Part shown: positions 26,673 through 37,697 of the stretch, piece by piece | Numbering within the stretch: the first letter of the stretch is position 1 | Layout: every line of letters begins with the position of its first letter | Assembly (NCBI GenBank): GCA_001919865.1 | Contig: MNIR01000052.1 | Coordinates: 1-64,000 of the forward strand | Length of the DNA: 64,000 bases | Direction: 5' to 3' | From: Gemmatimonadetes bacterium 13_1_20CM_4_69_16 | GTDB lineage: Bacteria > Gemmatimonadota > Gemmatimonadetes > Gemmatimonadales > GWC2-71-9 | Notes under the pieces: generated by a model | Seen by the model: only the letters and a program-made list of their open reading frames with translations | Databases searched by the model: none | What the model was told of the DNA's origin: nothing | Translations under genes and position numbers: made by a program

Positions 26673-29289
26673 ATTCTCTTGCCGCTCCTGCTCGCCGTCC
26701 GCGCCGAGGCTCAGGCCGATCCGTCCGGCCCCTGGCGCACCCTCCACACCCCCCATTTCCGCATCCACTTTCGCCCGCTGTACCGTGACGTGGCGCAGCT
26801 CGCGTCTCGGGAGGCCGAGCGCGCCTACGGGCTGCTCGCGTCGGAGCTTCACCCGCCGCGCCAGGTGGTCGACCTGACGCTGGTGGACGACGTCGACGTC
26901 GCCAACGGCGCGACCATCGTGTTCCCGTCCGACCGCATCCTCGTCTTGCTCCCGCCGCCCGCGAACGAGCCCGGGCTGCAGCACTACGACAGCTGGCTTC
27001 GCTTGGTCACGACGCACGAGCTCACGCACATCTTCCACCTCGACCGCGTGCGCGGCTTCTGGGGTGGGTTACAGGCGGTGTTCGGCCGTGTCCCTGGACT
27101 GTTTCCGAACGCCTATCAGCCGAGCTGGGTAACGGAAGGGCTGGCGACCTACTACGAGTCGAAGTTCACCCACGGCGGGCGCGTGACGGGGAGTCTACAC
27201 ACGCAAGTGCTCGCGGCAGACCACGCCGCGGGCGCCTCGCGCTCCCCGTGGGACGCCGTGTTCTTCACGCGCTGGGCGGACGGGCTCGTGCCCTACGCCT
27301 ATGGTAGCCGCTTCTTTCATTACCTCGCGGGAGAGACAGGAGACTCCGTCGTGCCGCGGTTCGTCGAGGCGACATCCCGCCAGCTGATCCCCTCGCGGGT
27401 GGGCCGCCAGATCGGTCGCGTGGCGTCGGGACGGTCGCTGCAAGCTGAGTGGCCCAAGGGCACGCGGCCCCTGCCGCAGGCGGGCGCCGCCGCCGACGCC
27501 GCCGTCCGCGTGCTCGACCGAGCGCTCCGCACCGAGCCCGTCCCGCAGGTCTCGCCCGACGGCCGGGAGGTCGTCTACATCCGCGACGATGGCAAGGGGC
27601 CGAGCCAGCTGCGTGTGCTCGCTGCCGGTGGGGGGTTCCAAGTCCTGCGGGCGCACCGCGTGAACGGCGAGGTGAGCTACGACTGGCTCGGCGACACGCT
27701 CGTCGTCGCGCAGCTCGACTGGACGTCCCGCTGGCAGGTGCACAGCGACCTGTACCGCTGGTTCCCTGATGGTGAGTGGCGTCGCGTGACACACGCTGCA
27801 CGGCTCGTCACGCCCCGCGCGGGCGGGGGGCGCCTCTCCGTGATCGCGCTCATCCCGGGGGGGAATCGCCCGGTGCTGCCCGTGCCGGCCGGGCCCGGGG
27901 GTGCGACGTGGGGCGAGGTCGTGCCGTCTCCCGATGGACGCCGGGTGGCGGGCACGCGGAACGCGAACGGGCACTGGGCGCTGCTGCGCTGGCCCGCGGA
28001 CTCGCCTCAGGTGGCGACGCTGCTGCGCGCCACGGCCGGCGTGATTTCCGATCCGACGTGGACGCCCGCCGGCGACCTGCTGTTCGTCACCGATCCGACG
28101 GGATTCCCGCAGGTGTATCGCTGGCGCGACGCCGCGGGCGCCGAGCCGCTCACGGCCGAGCCGCTCGGCGCCCGCGCCCCCGCGGCGCTGCCGGACGGCA
28201 CGCTGTTGTACGCAACGCTCACGGCCGCGGGGTGGGAGCTGCGGCGCGGGCCGGGCGTCCCGACGGGGGCGCCCGTGCCCGCCGACCGGCCGGCTCCGTT
28301 CGACTCCGCGCCCCCCGTCACGACGCGCGAGACGGGCTACGCGGCGTGGCCTTCGTTGCGGCCCCACTTCTGGGTGCCGCTGTTTCTCGATGCCGGGCCG
28401 AGTGGGCGATTCTGGGGCGGCGTCACCGCGGGCACCGACGCCGTCGGCCGGTTCTCCTACTTCGCCACGGGCCTCATCGCGCCGCGGCCGTTTCGCGCGC
28501 TGGGGTCGTTCGCGGCGGTATGGAACGGCCTGGGAAACCCGACGTTCGACGTCGCGGCGGCGAGCACGTGGGAGGACGTGCGCGCCGCGATCATCCTGTC
28601 CGAGCAAACCCGGACTGCCGCCCTCGGCGTTTCGTTCGTCGCGCGGCGGTGGCGCAGCGTCGCGAGCCTGCGCTTGGCGGCGGAGTTCAAGGGCACGCGC
28701 TTCGCGACCATCCCCGACACCTCGCTCGCCGCCGTGTGCTCGGGTTGCGAGGGCCACGACCTCGTGGGGGGGTCGGTGACGCTCGGGGTGCGGTACCTCG
28801 TCTCCGCGCCGCTCGCCGTGTCGGCGCAGGACGGGTTCAGCTGGTCGGCCCTGTATCGGCGGCGCGCCGAAGTGAGCGGCGCCCGCTGGTCGAGCGAAGC
28901 GCGCACGCGCCTCGGGGTGTACCTCCACGTGCCGGGTATCGGCGGGTTCGCGCGCCACGTCCTCGCGCTACGGCTCGCCGCCGGGGCCACCGGCGGGCCG
29001 CTCGGTGAGTTGTTCAAGGCGGGTGGAGTGTCGTCGGGGAGCGTCGGCTTGACGGGCCGACAAGCTGTGGCTCAACGCGTTCAGCGACGTGGGCGACGCG
29101 TGGGGCGCCGGGGAGTCGCCGCGGTTCACGCGACTCCGCTCCGCGGGCGTCGAGCTCGCCGGCGATTTCACCATCAACTATGACCTCCCGGTGCAGCTCC
29201 GGGTCGGCGTCGCAGCGCCGCTCGCCGATCCCCCTTCCGGCGCGGCGCGACGCCCTCAGGTCTACCTCGCCTTCGCGTCGGATTTCTGA
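26574..29289 (+). CDS. Zn-metallopeptidase (HELTH) with beta-propeller and outer-membrane-like C-terminus; frameshift near 29050
   Basis: VTTHELTHIFHL...WVTEGLATYYES; continuation ADKLWLNAFSDVGDAWGAGE...PQVYLAFASDF lies in another frame. Confidence 0.7.
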
Positions 29290-29365
29290 GCGTGAAAAGA
29301 TCTCTGGAACTGCGCTGGGAGTGGCCCTCGTGAACGTGCCCTCGGCTGCGGGATATAATTGATCC

Positions 29366-31621
29366 ATGCGACGCCTGCTGGTCGGCCTGCTCGCCCTGTC
29401 CCTCCCTCCGTCCACCCGGCTGCCCGCCCAGTCGCCCGAGGATCGCGCCGCGGTGGCGGCGCTGCGCGACTCACTCGCGGGCGTGACCGACTCGCTCTCG
29501 CTGCAGCGGCTCGAGGCGGCGACGATCCAGGTCGCGAAGCAGCAGCGCGACGATCCACTGCTCCACTGCCGGCTCGGCTTCATCGCGTACCGCCTGGGAG
29601 AGCTCACTAACGCCAAGTCGCACTACGATGACGCGGCTGGAGAGTTCGAATGGGCCGGGGAGCTCCGACCTGACTGGCCCTACGCGTGGTACGGCCTGGG
29701 GCTCGCCGAGCTGGCGCAGGGGGAGCACGCGGTGATCGCGATCGAGAATCTCCGCCAGCAGCTCGGGAAGGACTACCTCACCAAGGCCGCGCGGGCGCTG
29801 GCGCGCGCCGCGCAGGCGGACCCGAGCTTTGCGCAGGCGAGCATCGATCTCGCCAACACGGCGCTCACGCAGCGCATCCAGCCGCGACTCGAGGTTGCCC
29901 TGCAGGCGGTGCGGCTCACCGCCGCCTCGGCGGCGGGTCGGAACGCCGGCGTCCAGCTTGCGCGCGGTCGCGTGGAGCGAGAGGTGGGCGACGCCGACTC
30001 GGCGGTCGCCGGGTTCCAGGCATACCTCAGGGTGGGTGGCGATTCGGGGCTCGGTCTGCTGGAGCTCGCCCGCACCTACTACTATGCCCAGCGCCCGGCG
30101 GACGGGTGGCGGACCTACTTCGCGGGGGCGCGCCTGGCACGCTCCCCCGAAGCGGTGGAGCTGTATCGTGCGGACTTGAGCGTCGTCGCGGGGCCGGACG
30201 AGCTGGCCCCCTTCGACGGGTTCACGTCCCCCGGTCCGCGCGCCGCGTGGCTCGAGCGGTTTTGGCTGCGGCGCGACATCACGGAGGCGCGCGAGCCGGG
30301 CGAGCGCCTTGCCGAGCATTACCGCCGCTGGTTCTACGCGTGGCACAACTTCGGGCTCGTCAGCCGCCATCGGCATTACGACATCACCGAGCGGTATCGC
30401 GCCGATCAGACGACGTTCGACGACCGCGGCGCCATCTACCTGCGCCACGGCTCCCCCGACAAACGCGCCACGTACCCCAGGGTCCTCGACCGGCTCGAGC
30501 CGAATGAAACCTGGCTGTACCGACGCCCTCCCCCCGACGGCGATCTCATCTTCCATTTCGTGGCGCGGGAGGACGTCCAGGACTACAAGCTGGTGGAAAG
30601 CCTGGCGGACGCGTTGTTCACCGGCTTCCGGGGCGCCCTGGCGCTGCAAGGCCACCGCGGTCTCGATCCCCTGACCAGCGACCTGTTCGCTTCGCGCGCG
30701 GATATCAATCCGCTGTATGCGCGGCTGGGGAATACCGTCGGCTCGGCGAACGCCGCCGGCGCGCTCGCCGCCGAGCGGACGCTCGGACAGCACAGCATCG
30801 CCGCGGGCACGACCAGCGACAGCTATCGCCGGGTGTTCGTCACCCCGCTCGACGTCTCGGTGTCGGAGTTCGTCGTAGGCTCGCGCGCCCGCCCGGGACA
30901 GGAGCTGCACGTCGTATTCGCGATTCCCGGCCAACGCCTGACGCCCGTGCCCGACTCGACGCGCGTGCTGTACCCCGTCTCGTTCCGGTTAGTCGTGAGC
31001 GACAGCCTCGACAATCTGGTGGCGCGGCTCGATACCACGCGCGTGTTCGCGGCGCAGGCGCCGCTGCGCCACGGGGCGTATCTGACCGGCCGGCTGGCGC
31101 TCCCGGTCCCGCCGGGGGCTTACCGGTACCGCCTCCTGGTCGAAGAACGGGGCGGCGACACGGGCGACCTCGTGACGCGCGACTCCATCGCCGTCGGCGT
31201 GCTGGATGGCGCGCGCTTCGCGGCGAGCGACCTCGTGCTCGGCCGTCAGGGCTCGGGGCTCGTGTGGACCACCGGGTCCGACACGGTGCCCCTCAACCCG
31301 CTCAGCCGTTTCCCCGAGGGGGGCTCGGCCGAGCTCTATTACGAAGTGTACGGGCTCGCGACCGGCGCGCCCTATCACACCGTCGTCCGACTGGAACGGG
31401 AAGGCGGTCGCTCGCTGTTCCACCGGCTGTTCGGCGGAGGGCAGGCGCCGGTGCTGTTCGAGTTCGACGCGCCGGCCGACGGCCCCGTGACGCGCGTGCG
31501 CCGCGCCGTCGATCTGCGCGACGCGGCCAAAGGGATCTACGTCCTCGCCGTCGAGATCCGCGACCCCACAACCGCCGCGTCGCTCGTCCGCCGTCGCCAG
31601 TTCGTCATCGTGTCACGCTAG
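29366..31621 (+). CDS. GWxTD domain-containing protein, TPR-like N-terminal half
   Basis: GAIYLRHGSPDKRATYPRVLDRLEPNETWLYRRPPPDGDLIFHF; signal peptide MRRLLVGLLALSLPPSTRLPAQS. Confidence 0.8.
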   Translation: MRRLLVGLLALSLPPSTRLPAQSPEDRAAVAALRDSLAGVTDSLSLQRLEAATIQVAKQQRDDPLLHCRLGFIAYRLGELTNAKSHYDDAAGEFEWAGELRPDWPYAWYGLGLAELAQGEHAVIAIENLRQQLGKDYLTKAARALARAAQADPSFAQASIDLANTALTQRIQPRLEVALQAVRLTAASAAGRNAGVQLARGRVEREVGDADSAVAGFQAYLRVGGDSGLGLLELARTYYYAQRPADGWRTYFAGARLARSPEAVELYRADLSVVAGPDELAPFDGFTSPGPRAAWLERFWLRRDITEAREPGERLAEHYRRWFYAWHNFGLVSRHRHYDITERYRADQTTFDDRGAIYLRHGSPDKRATYPRVLDRLEPNETWLYRRPPPDGDLIFHFVAREDVQDYKLVESLADALFTGFRGALALQGHRGLDPLTSDLFASRADINPLYARLGNTVGSANAAGALAAERTLGQHSIAAGTTSDSYRRVFVTPLDVSVSEFVVGSRARPGQELHVVFAIPGQRLTPVPDSTRVLYPVSFRLVVSDSLDNLVARLDTTRVFAAQAPLRHGAYLTGRLALPVPPGAYRYRLLVEERGGDTGDLVTRDSIAVGVLDGARFAASDLVLGRQGSGLVWTTGSDTVPLNPLSRFPEGGSAELYYEVYGLATGAPYHTVVRLEREGGRSLFHRLFGGGQAPVLFEFDAPADGPVTRVRRAVDLRDAAKGIYVLAVEIRDPTTAASLVRRRQFVIVSR

Positions 31622-31678
31622 AGTCGGTTGACACCCCCTCCGATGCGCCCGTAACTTTCCGCGACTCCTCGGAGAACG

Positions 31679-33432
31679 ATGTATTGCTCCCGCTGCGGCA
31701 CCCAGAACGACGACGCCAGTAAGTTCTGCCGCTCCTGCGGCTTGGATCTCGCGGCGACGCCGATCCAGGACCACCAGGAGCTGACCGAGCTCGAGCTCGT
31801 GCGGTCGCAGCTCAAGGACGAATACGAGATCCTCGACGAGCTGGGGCGGGGCGGCATGGCGATAGTCTTCAAGGCGCGCGAGAAGCAGCTGGAGCGCGAG
31901 GTCGCCATCAAGGTGCTACCGTTTTCGCTCGCGTTCGACAAGGAGTTCGTCGAACGGTTCCAGCGCGAGGCGCGCACCTCGGCCAAGCTCGAGCACCCCG
32001 GCATCATCCCGATCTACCGGGTCGGCAAGTCCGGCCGCGTGATCTACTTCGTCATGAAGTTCCTGCGCGGCAAGCCGCTCGCCTCCGTGCTCGCCGCGCG
32101 CGGCTCGCTCCCCCCGGCGGAGATCCGGCAGATCCTGGTGCAGGTCGCGCGGGCCCTCGCGTACGCGCACAAGGGTGGCATCGTGCACCGCGACATCAAG
32201 CCCGACAACATCATGTTCGACGAGCACGGTCAAGCCGTCGTGACGGACTTCGGCATCGCCAAGGCGGCCACGGGCGGGAAACTCACCGGCACGGGCATGT
32301 CGATCGGCACGCCGCACTACATGAGCCCCGAGCAGGCGCGCGCCCAGCAGCTCGACGGGCGCAGCGACGTCTACTCGTTGGGCGTCGTGGCCTACCAGTC
32401 CCTCACGGGCAGCGTGCCGTTCGACGGCGAGGATTCCTTCTCCATCGGCTACAAGCACATCATGGAGGAGATTCCGGCACCGCCGCTCGAGACCTACGAC
32501 CAGCGCACCGTGTTCGAGATCATCCGCAAGATGATGGCGAAGTCGCCGGACGACCGGTTCCAGACCGCCGATGATCTGGTCCAGGCCCTCGAGGCGGGCT
32601 CGCCGCCGCCGTCGAGCCGCACCACCACCGCTCCGTCGCAGCGGGGATCGCGCTTTGGGTGCTCGTGGTCGTCGTTGCGCTCGGTGCCCCCGGCCTGTAC
32701 GCCTACAAGAAGGGCCTGCTCTTCTTCGCGCGGGCCGCGGTGCCCGAGTCCCTCGCGGCCATCCCCCGCGACACACTGGCGCAGCGTCTCCTCGGGGACA
32801 CCGGCGCGGGCGGCGCCCCAGCCGACTCGGCGCCGACACGAGCCACCGTCCCCCCCGCGCCTGACACGAGCCGCCGCCCCATCCCCCCGGGCACGCCGGG
32901 GCGGCTCACGTTGCAGGGCGTACCGGCCGGCGCCCGCATCACCCTCAACGGGCAACCGCTGCGCGGCCCCCAGACAGACGTGCCGCCCGGCACCTACCAG
33001 CTGGCCGTGCGCGCAGCTGGGTTCGCGCCGTTCGAACGGCAGGTCGTGATTACGGCGGGGGCGCCATCCAGCGTGAAGGTCGAGCTGCAGCCGCTGGGCT
33101 CCGGGGACGGCCGGAGCGGCCCCTGCGAGGTGTTCGGACCGGCCTACAATTTCGACAACATCTGCTTCGACACACGGCCGGTCCCGCTCTCTCAGACGCG
33201 GATCCCGGTCCCGGCGGACGCCTCGGTGTTCCCGCGGCAGGCGATCCTCTTGATCCACGTCTCCCAAGAGGGCACCACACTCGAGGCCCGCGTGTACGGC
33301 CCCTCCAACCTCGACACCTTCAACAACCAGGCGCTCGATATGGCGAAGAACCTGCGCTGGAACCCCGCTCAGAAGAACGGCGAGCCGGTGGACGCGTGGG
33401 TGCAGTGGCCATTCCAGCCCGTGAGGCAGTAA
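31679..33432 (+). CDS. Zinc-ribbon Ser/Thr kinase + TM + PEGA + TonB-C-like domain; apparent frameshift between ~32600 and 32640
   Basis: MYCSRCGTQNDDASKFCRSCG, ELGRGGMAIVFKAR, IVHRDIKPDNIMFD; frame 1 continues AGIALWVLVVVVALGAPGLYAYKKG...GRLTLQGVPAGARITLNGQPL. Confidence 0.8.
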
Positions 33433-33938
33433 TCAACATCCACCCGACAGCGTTCATCGCCCCCGGCGCCGTCGTGCTGGGGGACGTGACGCTGGGCGCG
33501 CGCGCCAGCGTCTGGTACGGCGCCGTGCTGCGTGGCGACATGGCGGCGATCAGCGTGGGCGAGGCCACCAACCTGCAGGATGGCACCATCGTCCACGTGG
33601 ACGAGGGGAAGCCGGCACGGATCGGGGCGCGGGTGGGTGTGGGCCATCGTGCCATCCTCCACGCCTGCACGGTCGAGGACGACTGCCTGATCGGCATGGG
33701 CAGCATTCTGCTGAACGATGTCCGGGTCGGCACGGGCAGCGTCGTAGCGGCCGGGGCGGTTGTCCCTGAGGGGACGGTTGTGCCGCCCGGCTCGCTCGTG
33801 GTCGGCGTGCCCGCTCGAGTGACCCGGCGAGTGGACGACGCACTCCGGGAGCGAATCCGGCTCACGTGGGAGCATTATGTGGCGGAGGCGGAACGACACC
33901 GCGGGGGCAGGTTCCCGATTGCGCGAGCAGGTTTGTGA
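33396..33938 (+). CDS. Gamma-carbonic anhydrase-like hexapeptide-repeat protein
   Basis: FIAPGAVVLGDVTLGARASVWYGAVLRGDMAAISVGEATNLQDGTIVHVD...GVGHRAILHACTVEDDCLIGMGS. Confidence 0.92.
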   Translation: MGAVAIPAREAVINIHPTAFIAPGAVVLGDVTLGARASVWYGAVLRGDMAAISVGEATNLQDGTIVHVDEGKPARIGARVGVGHRAILHACTVEDDCLIGMGSILLNDVRVGTGSVVAAGAVVPEGTVVPPGSLVVGVPARVTRRVDDALRERIRLTWEHYVAEAERHRGGRFPIARAGL

Positions 33939-33952
33939 TGTGAATTCCGGAA

Positions 33953-33972
33953 AGCGCCGCGCGGGCGGCGCT
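33953..33972. terminator. Hairpin AGCGCCGC-GCGG-GCGGCGCT downstream of gamma-CA gene
   Basis: Perfect 8-bp stem, 4-nt loop; no adjacent U tract. Confidence 0.4.
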
Positions 33973-34103
33973 GTCGCGCGGGGTTGCTCGGATGCGCCCA
34001 CCGACCTACCTTGCCCTTCCGCGTTTTTTGTCTCGCGCGCCGTTAAATTTCACACATCGCAGGCGCTTTGCGAGTAAGCTCACACCGTGAGGGACGAGCC
34101 AGC

Positions 34104-36584
34104 ATGACCGCTTCCACCCGCAAGGGGACGCTTGATCTGAGCCCCAACGCCATCACCGTGCTCGAGCGGCGCTACCTGGTGAAGGACGACCAGGGCAAGC
34201 CCGTCGAGCAGCCTGAAGACCTGTTCTGGCGCGTGGCCCGGACCGTCGCCGAGCCGGACGCACGCTACGGCGCTTCCGCCAAGGCGGTCGAGGGCCTCGC
34301 CGAGACGTTCTTCGAGCTGATGGCAACACGGGTGTGGATGCCGAACTCGCCCACGCTCATGAACGCGGGTCGACCCCTGGGACAGCTGTCCGCCTGCTTC
34401 GTGCTCCCCGTGGACGACTGTCTCTCGAACGGCCAGAGCGGCATTTATGACACGCTCCGCGCCATGGCCCTCGTGCACCAGTCGGGGGGTGGGACGGGCT
34501 TCTCATTCTCGCGGCTGCGACCCAAGAACGACGTCGTGCGCTCGACGATGGGAGTCGCCTCCGGCCCCGTGTCTTTCATGAAGCTGTACGACGCCTCGAC
34601 CGACGTGGTGAAACAGGGCGGCACCCGCCGCGGCGCGAACATGGGCATCCTGCGGGTGGACCATCCCGACATCCTCGAGTTCGTCAGCTGCAAGGACGAC
34701 CTCACCCAGGTGACGAACTTCAACATCTCGGTGGCCGTCACGGACGCGTTCATGCGGGCGGTGGAAGAGGGCACGAGCTACGACCTCATCGATCCGCGTA
34801 CCGGCAGGGCGGTGGGCCAGCTTGCGGCGCGCGAGGTGTTCCGGAAGATCGTGCACGGCGCATGGCGGACGGGCGAGCCCGGTGTCTACTTCATCGATCG
34901 GGCCAACTACTACAACCCGGTCCCGCGCCTCGGCAGCTACGAAGCCACGAACCCCTGCGGCGAGCAGCCGCTGCTTCCCTACGACGTCTGCAACCTGGGG
35001 TCCGTCAACGTCGGCTTGTTCGTGAAGGAGGGGGGAGGCGAGGTCGATTGGAACCGGCTGCGCACGGCGGTGCACCTCTGCACGCACTTCCTCGACAACG
35101 TGATCGACGCGAACCGGTACCCGCTCCCGGAGATCGACGATCTCGCGAAGCGCATTCGGCGCGTCGGGCTCGGCGTGATGGGATGGGCGGACCTGCTGGT
35201 ACGGCTCCGGCTGCCCTACAACTCGGATGAAGGGGTGGCGCTGGGTCGGAAGCTCATGGAGTTCGTGGACGAAGAGGCGAAGGTTGCGTCGGAGAAGCTG
35301 GCGGAGCAGCGAGGAGTCTTCGCCGAGTGGGAAACGTCGATCTGGGGCCCGGACGCGACCTGCGCCCGGGGCCCGAAGGGCGAGCGGGTGCGCCCACTGC
35401 GCCGGCTCAGGAACTGCAATCTCACCACCGTGGCGCCGACGGGGACGATCTCGATCATCGCGGGCTGCTCTTCGGGGATCGAGCCGCTCTTCGCGGTGGC
35501 TTTCATGCGCAACCAGGCCGGCGTGCTGATGCCCGACGTCAACGAGGACTTCGTGCGTCTCGCGCAACAGGAGGGCTGGTACTCCGAGGCGCTGATGCAG
35601 CGGATCGCCGCGGCGGGCCACATCCACTTCGACGAAGTGCCGGCGACGTGGCAGCGCGTGTTCGTGACGGCGCACGATGTGACCCCCGAATGGCACATCC
35701 AGATGCAGGCCGCCTTCCAGGAGTTCACCGACTCCGCCATCTCCAAGACCTGCAACTTCGCCAACGACGCAACCGAGGAGTACGTCGAGAAGATCTACCG
35801 CGACGCCTACAAGCTTGGCTGCAAGGGCGTGACGGTGTACCGCGACGCGTCGCGCGAGATGCAGGTGCTGTCCACCGGCTCGACTGCGAAAAAGGTGCAG
35901 GAGCAGGCCGCGGGGTCGGGGAAGGATGCCCTGGCGGAGGCGCTGGGGCGGATCGCCGAGCTCGAAGCGGAGCTCGCGCGCACGCGCGATCAGCTGCACG
36001 ACGCAGAGGCGGAAAACCTGCAGCGGCGGGCCAAGCGGTCCCGTCCCGACCTCTTGAAGGGCGCCACCCGGCGGGTGGAGACGCCGCTCGGCACCATGTA
36101 CGTGAACATCACGGAAGACGACAAAGGCCAGCCATTCGAAGTATTCATCTCGCTCGGCAAGGCGGGCGCGCCCTTGATGGCGGACGTCGAGGCCATCGGG
36201 CGGCTCATCTCGCTCGCCCTGCGGTCCGGAATCCCGTTGCGCGAAGTGTACCGCCAGCTGCGGGGCATCTCGTCCGACCGCGTGGTGGGTCTGGGACCGA
36301 ACAAGGTGATGTCGGTGCCCGATGCCATCGGCATCGCCATCGAGAAGTGGATGCAGGACAAGCAGGGGGTGCAGCAGGACCTGCTCGGCACGGCCTCCGT
36401 AGCCACGGCCGGGGACTCGGTGCGGGGGCGTGAGGTCATCCCCGACGAGGGCGGCCTGGCGGCGCTGCGCGCCGGTGGGGCGGACCCGAGCTTCATCGGC
36501 GCCTGCCCGGACTGCGGCTCGCAGCTCGCGTTCAGCGAGGGGTGCGCCAAGTGCCATGTGTGCGGTTTCAGCGAGTGTGGCTGA
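34104..36584 (+). CDS. nrdJ: Vitamin B12-dependent (class II) ribonucleotide reductase
   Basis: WMPNSPTLMNAGRPLGQLSACFVLPVDD...NPCGEQPLLPYDVCNLGSVN; C-terminal CPDCG...CAKCHVCGFSEC. Confidence 0.95.
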   Translation: MTASTRKGTLDLSPNAITVLERRYLVKDDQGKPVEQPEDLFWRVARTVAEPDARYGASAKAVEGLAETFFELMATRVWMPNSPTLMNAGRPLGQLSACFVLPVDDCLSNGQSGIYDTLRAMALVHQSGGGTGFSFSRLRPKNDVVRSTMGVASGPVSFMKLYDASTDVVKQGGTRRGANMGILRVDHPDILEFVSCKDDLTQVTNFNISVAVTDAFMRAVEEGTSYDLIDPRTGRAVGQLAAREVFRKIVHGAWRTGEPGVYFIDRANYYNPVPRLGSYEATNPCGEQPLLPYDVCNLGSVNVGLFVKEGGGEVDWNRLRTAVHLCTHFLDNVIDANRYPLPEIDDLAKRIRRVGLGVMGWADLLVRLRLPYNSDEGVALGRKLMEFVDEEAKVASEKLAEQRGVFAEWETSIWGPDATCARGPKGERVRPLRRLRNCNLTTVAPTGTISIIAGCSSGIEPLFAVAFMRNQAGVLMPDVNEDFVRLAQQEGWYSEALMQRIAAAGHIHFDEVPATWQRVFVTAHDVTPEWHIQMQAAFQEFTDSAISKTCNFANDATEEYVEKIYRDAYKLGCKGVTVYRDASREMQVLSTGSTAKKVQEQAAGSGKDALAEALGRIAELEAELARTRDQLHDAEAENLQRRAKRSRPDLLKGATRRVETPLGTMYVNITEDDKGQPFEVFISLGKAGAPLMADVEAIGRLISLALRSGIPLREVYRQLRGISSDRVVGLGPNKVMSVPDAIGIAIEKWMQDKQGVQQDLLGTASVATAGDSVRGREVIPDEGGLAALRAGGADPSFIGACPDCGSQLAFSEGCAKCHVCGFSECG

Positions 36585-36698
36585 ACCGTCACACCCCGGC
36601 TCCCCGCACGCTAATGGTCACTCGTCACACGTCGCAGGGCATTGGGGCGTGTGACTTCGGTCACGACTGCCGGCCGCCGAGCGGTGCTATTTTCCGGT

Positions 36699-37088
36699 GT
36701 GACGATTCCGCTCCGCCCGATCACGCCGACGCGCCTGCAGGCGAAGGGTTGGGCCCGGGTCGGCAGGCCCGGCGCCCACTTACTGCGCCGCGGCGCCTGG
36801 TATCCCGTGGTTCGCATCTCCTCGAGTCACATCGTGGTGCTGGACGTGAACCGGCGCAACGTGCCGGTCGACCGCCGCTTCCTCGAGATCCGCTACCATC
36901 CCCCCGAGCGCTGGAGCATCGTGCGGTGCGAGCCGCGTGAGATCCAACGGGTGGGCCGCATCTTCCCGCTCACCTATGCGGTCTGCCCCAGCTGCCGGCA
37001 CCGCCAGGCGTTCGGGGCGGAGACCAGGGAGCTCGCGTGCGAACGCTGCAGGAAGACGGCCGGCTTGGCGTGGGACGAGTTGAGCTGA
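36699..37088 (+). CDS. Small CxxC zinc-ribbon protein, paralogue 1
   Basis: HLLRRGAWYPVV...YHPPERWSIV...LTYAVCPSCRHRQAF...CERCRKTAGLAW. Confidence 0.65.
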   Translation: MTIPLRPITPTRLQAKGWARVGRPGAHLLRRGAWYPVVRISSSHIVVLDVNRRNVPVDRRFLEIRYHPPERWSIVRCEPREIQRVGRIFPLTYAVCPSCRHRQAFGAETRELACERCRKTAGLAWDELS

Positions 37089-37092
37089 GCTC

Positions 37093-37686
37093 TCAGAGCA
37101 GCACCACGCGGTCTCCCACCGCCACGATTCCACACCCCACTCCTAGGCAGTAGAAGCCGCGCGTCCCCCCGTCCAGGAATTGGAGGTGGGACTTGAGCGC
37201 CTCCGTCTCCACTCGACCACCCAGGGCCCAGCCGGTGAACGGCCGGCAGGGATGGGCCACGTCGAGCACGCTCAGGCGCACCAGATCCGCCCCCGAGGCC
37301 GAGCGAAGCGCCACCCCGCTGCCCAGGTCCTCCAGCTCGAAGCGCCGATCCGCTTCGACGAGGATGTTGTCCCCCGCGCAGCCCAACGTGATGCGGTCGC
37401 CGAAGCGGTCGCGCATGGCGGCGTAGTGCGTCGTGAACCCGAGCGAGACACCGTGCTGCCCGTCGGGGTTCTTCGTGTCCGGGTGCGCCCCGTGGTGAAT
37501 GTCCACGACCCACGAGTGATCGGCGGCTTCGCCCAGCACGCCCTCGGGAGACACCGCGAGCCGCGGAACCGGGAGCAGCGGGGCAGGGTCGTACACACGG
37601 TTGGGCTTGTCGCCGGTCTTCAACGAGGAGCGTTGGATCTGTAACCGCACGATTCTGCCGATGTCGCGCATAACGAAATCTAGCAA
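37093..37686 (-). CDS. MOSC-domain-like protein
   Basis: GRIVRLQIQRSSLKTG...FGDRITLGCAGDNILVEADRRFELEDLGSGVAL...FLDGGTRGFYCLGV. Confidence 0.6.
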   Translation of the reverse strand: MLDFVMRDIGRIVRLQIQRSSLKTGDKPNRVYDPAPLLPVPRLAVSPEGVLGEAADHSWVVDIHHGAHPDTKNPDGQHGVSLGFTTHYAAMRDRFGDRITLGCAGDNILVEADRRFELEDLGSGVALRSASGADLVRLSVLDVAHPCRPFTGWALGGRVETEALKSHLQFLDGGTRGFYCLGVGCGIVAVGDRVVLL

Positions 37687-37697
37687 AACGTGATATC

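Noticed and set aside
33939-34103. Cobalamin riboswitch expected upstream of the B12-dependent nrdJ
   Set aside because: I could not find the conserved cobalamin-box sequence in this short, hairpin-containing leader.
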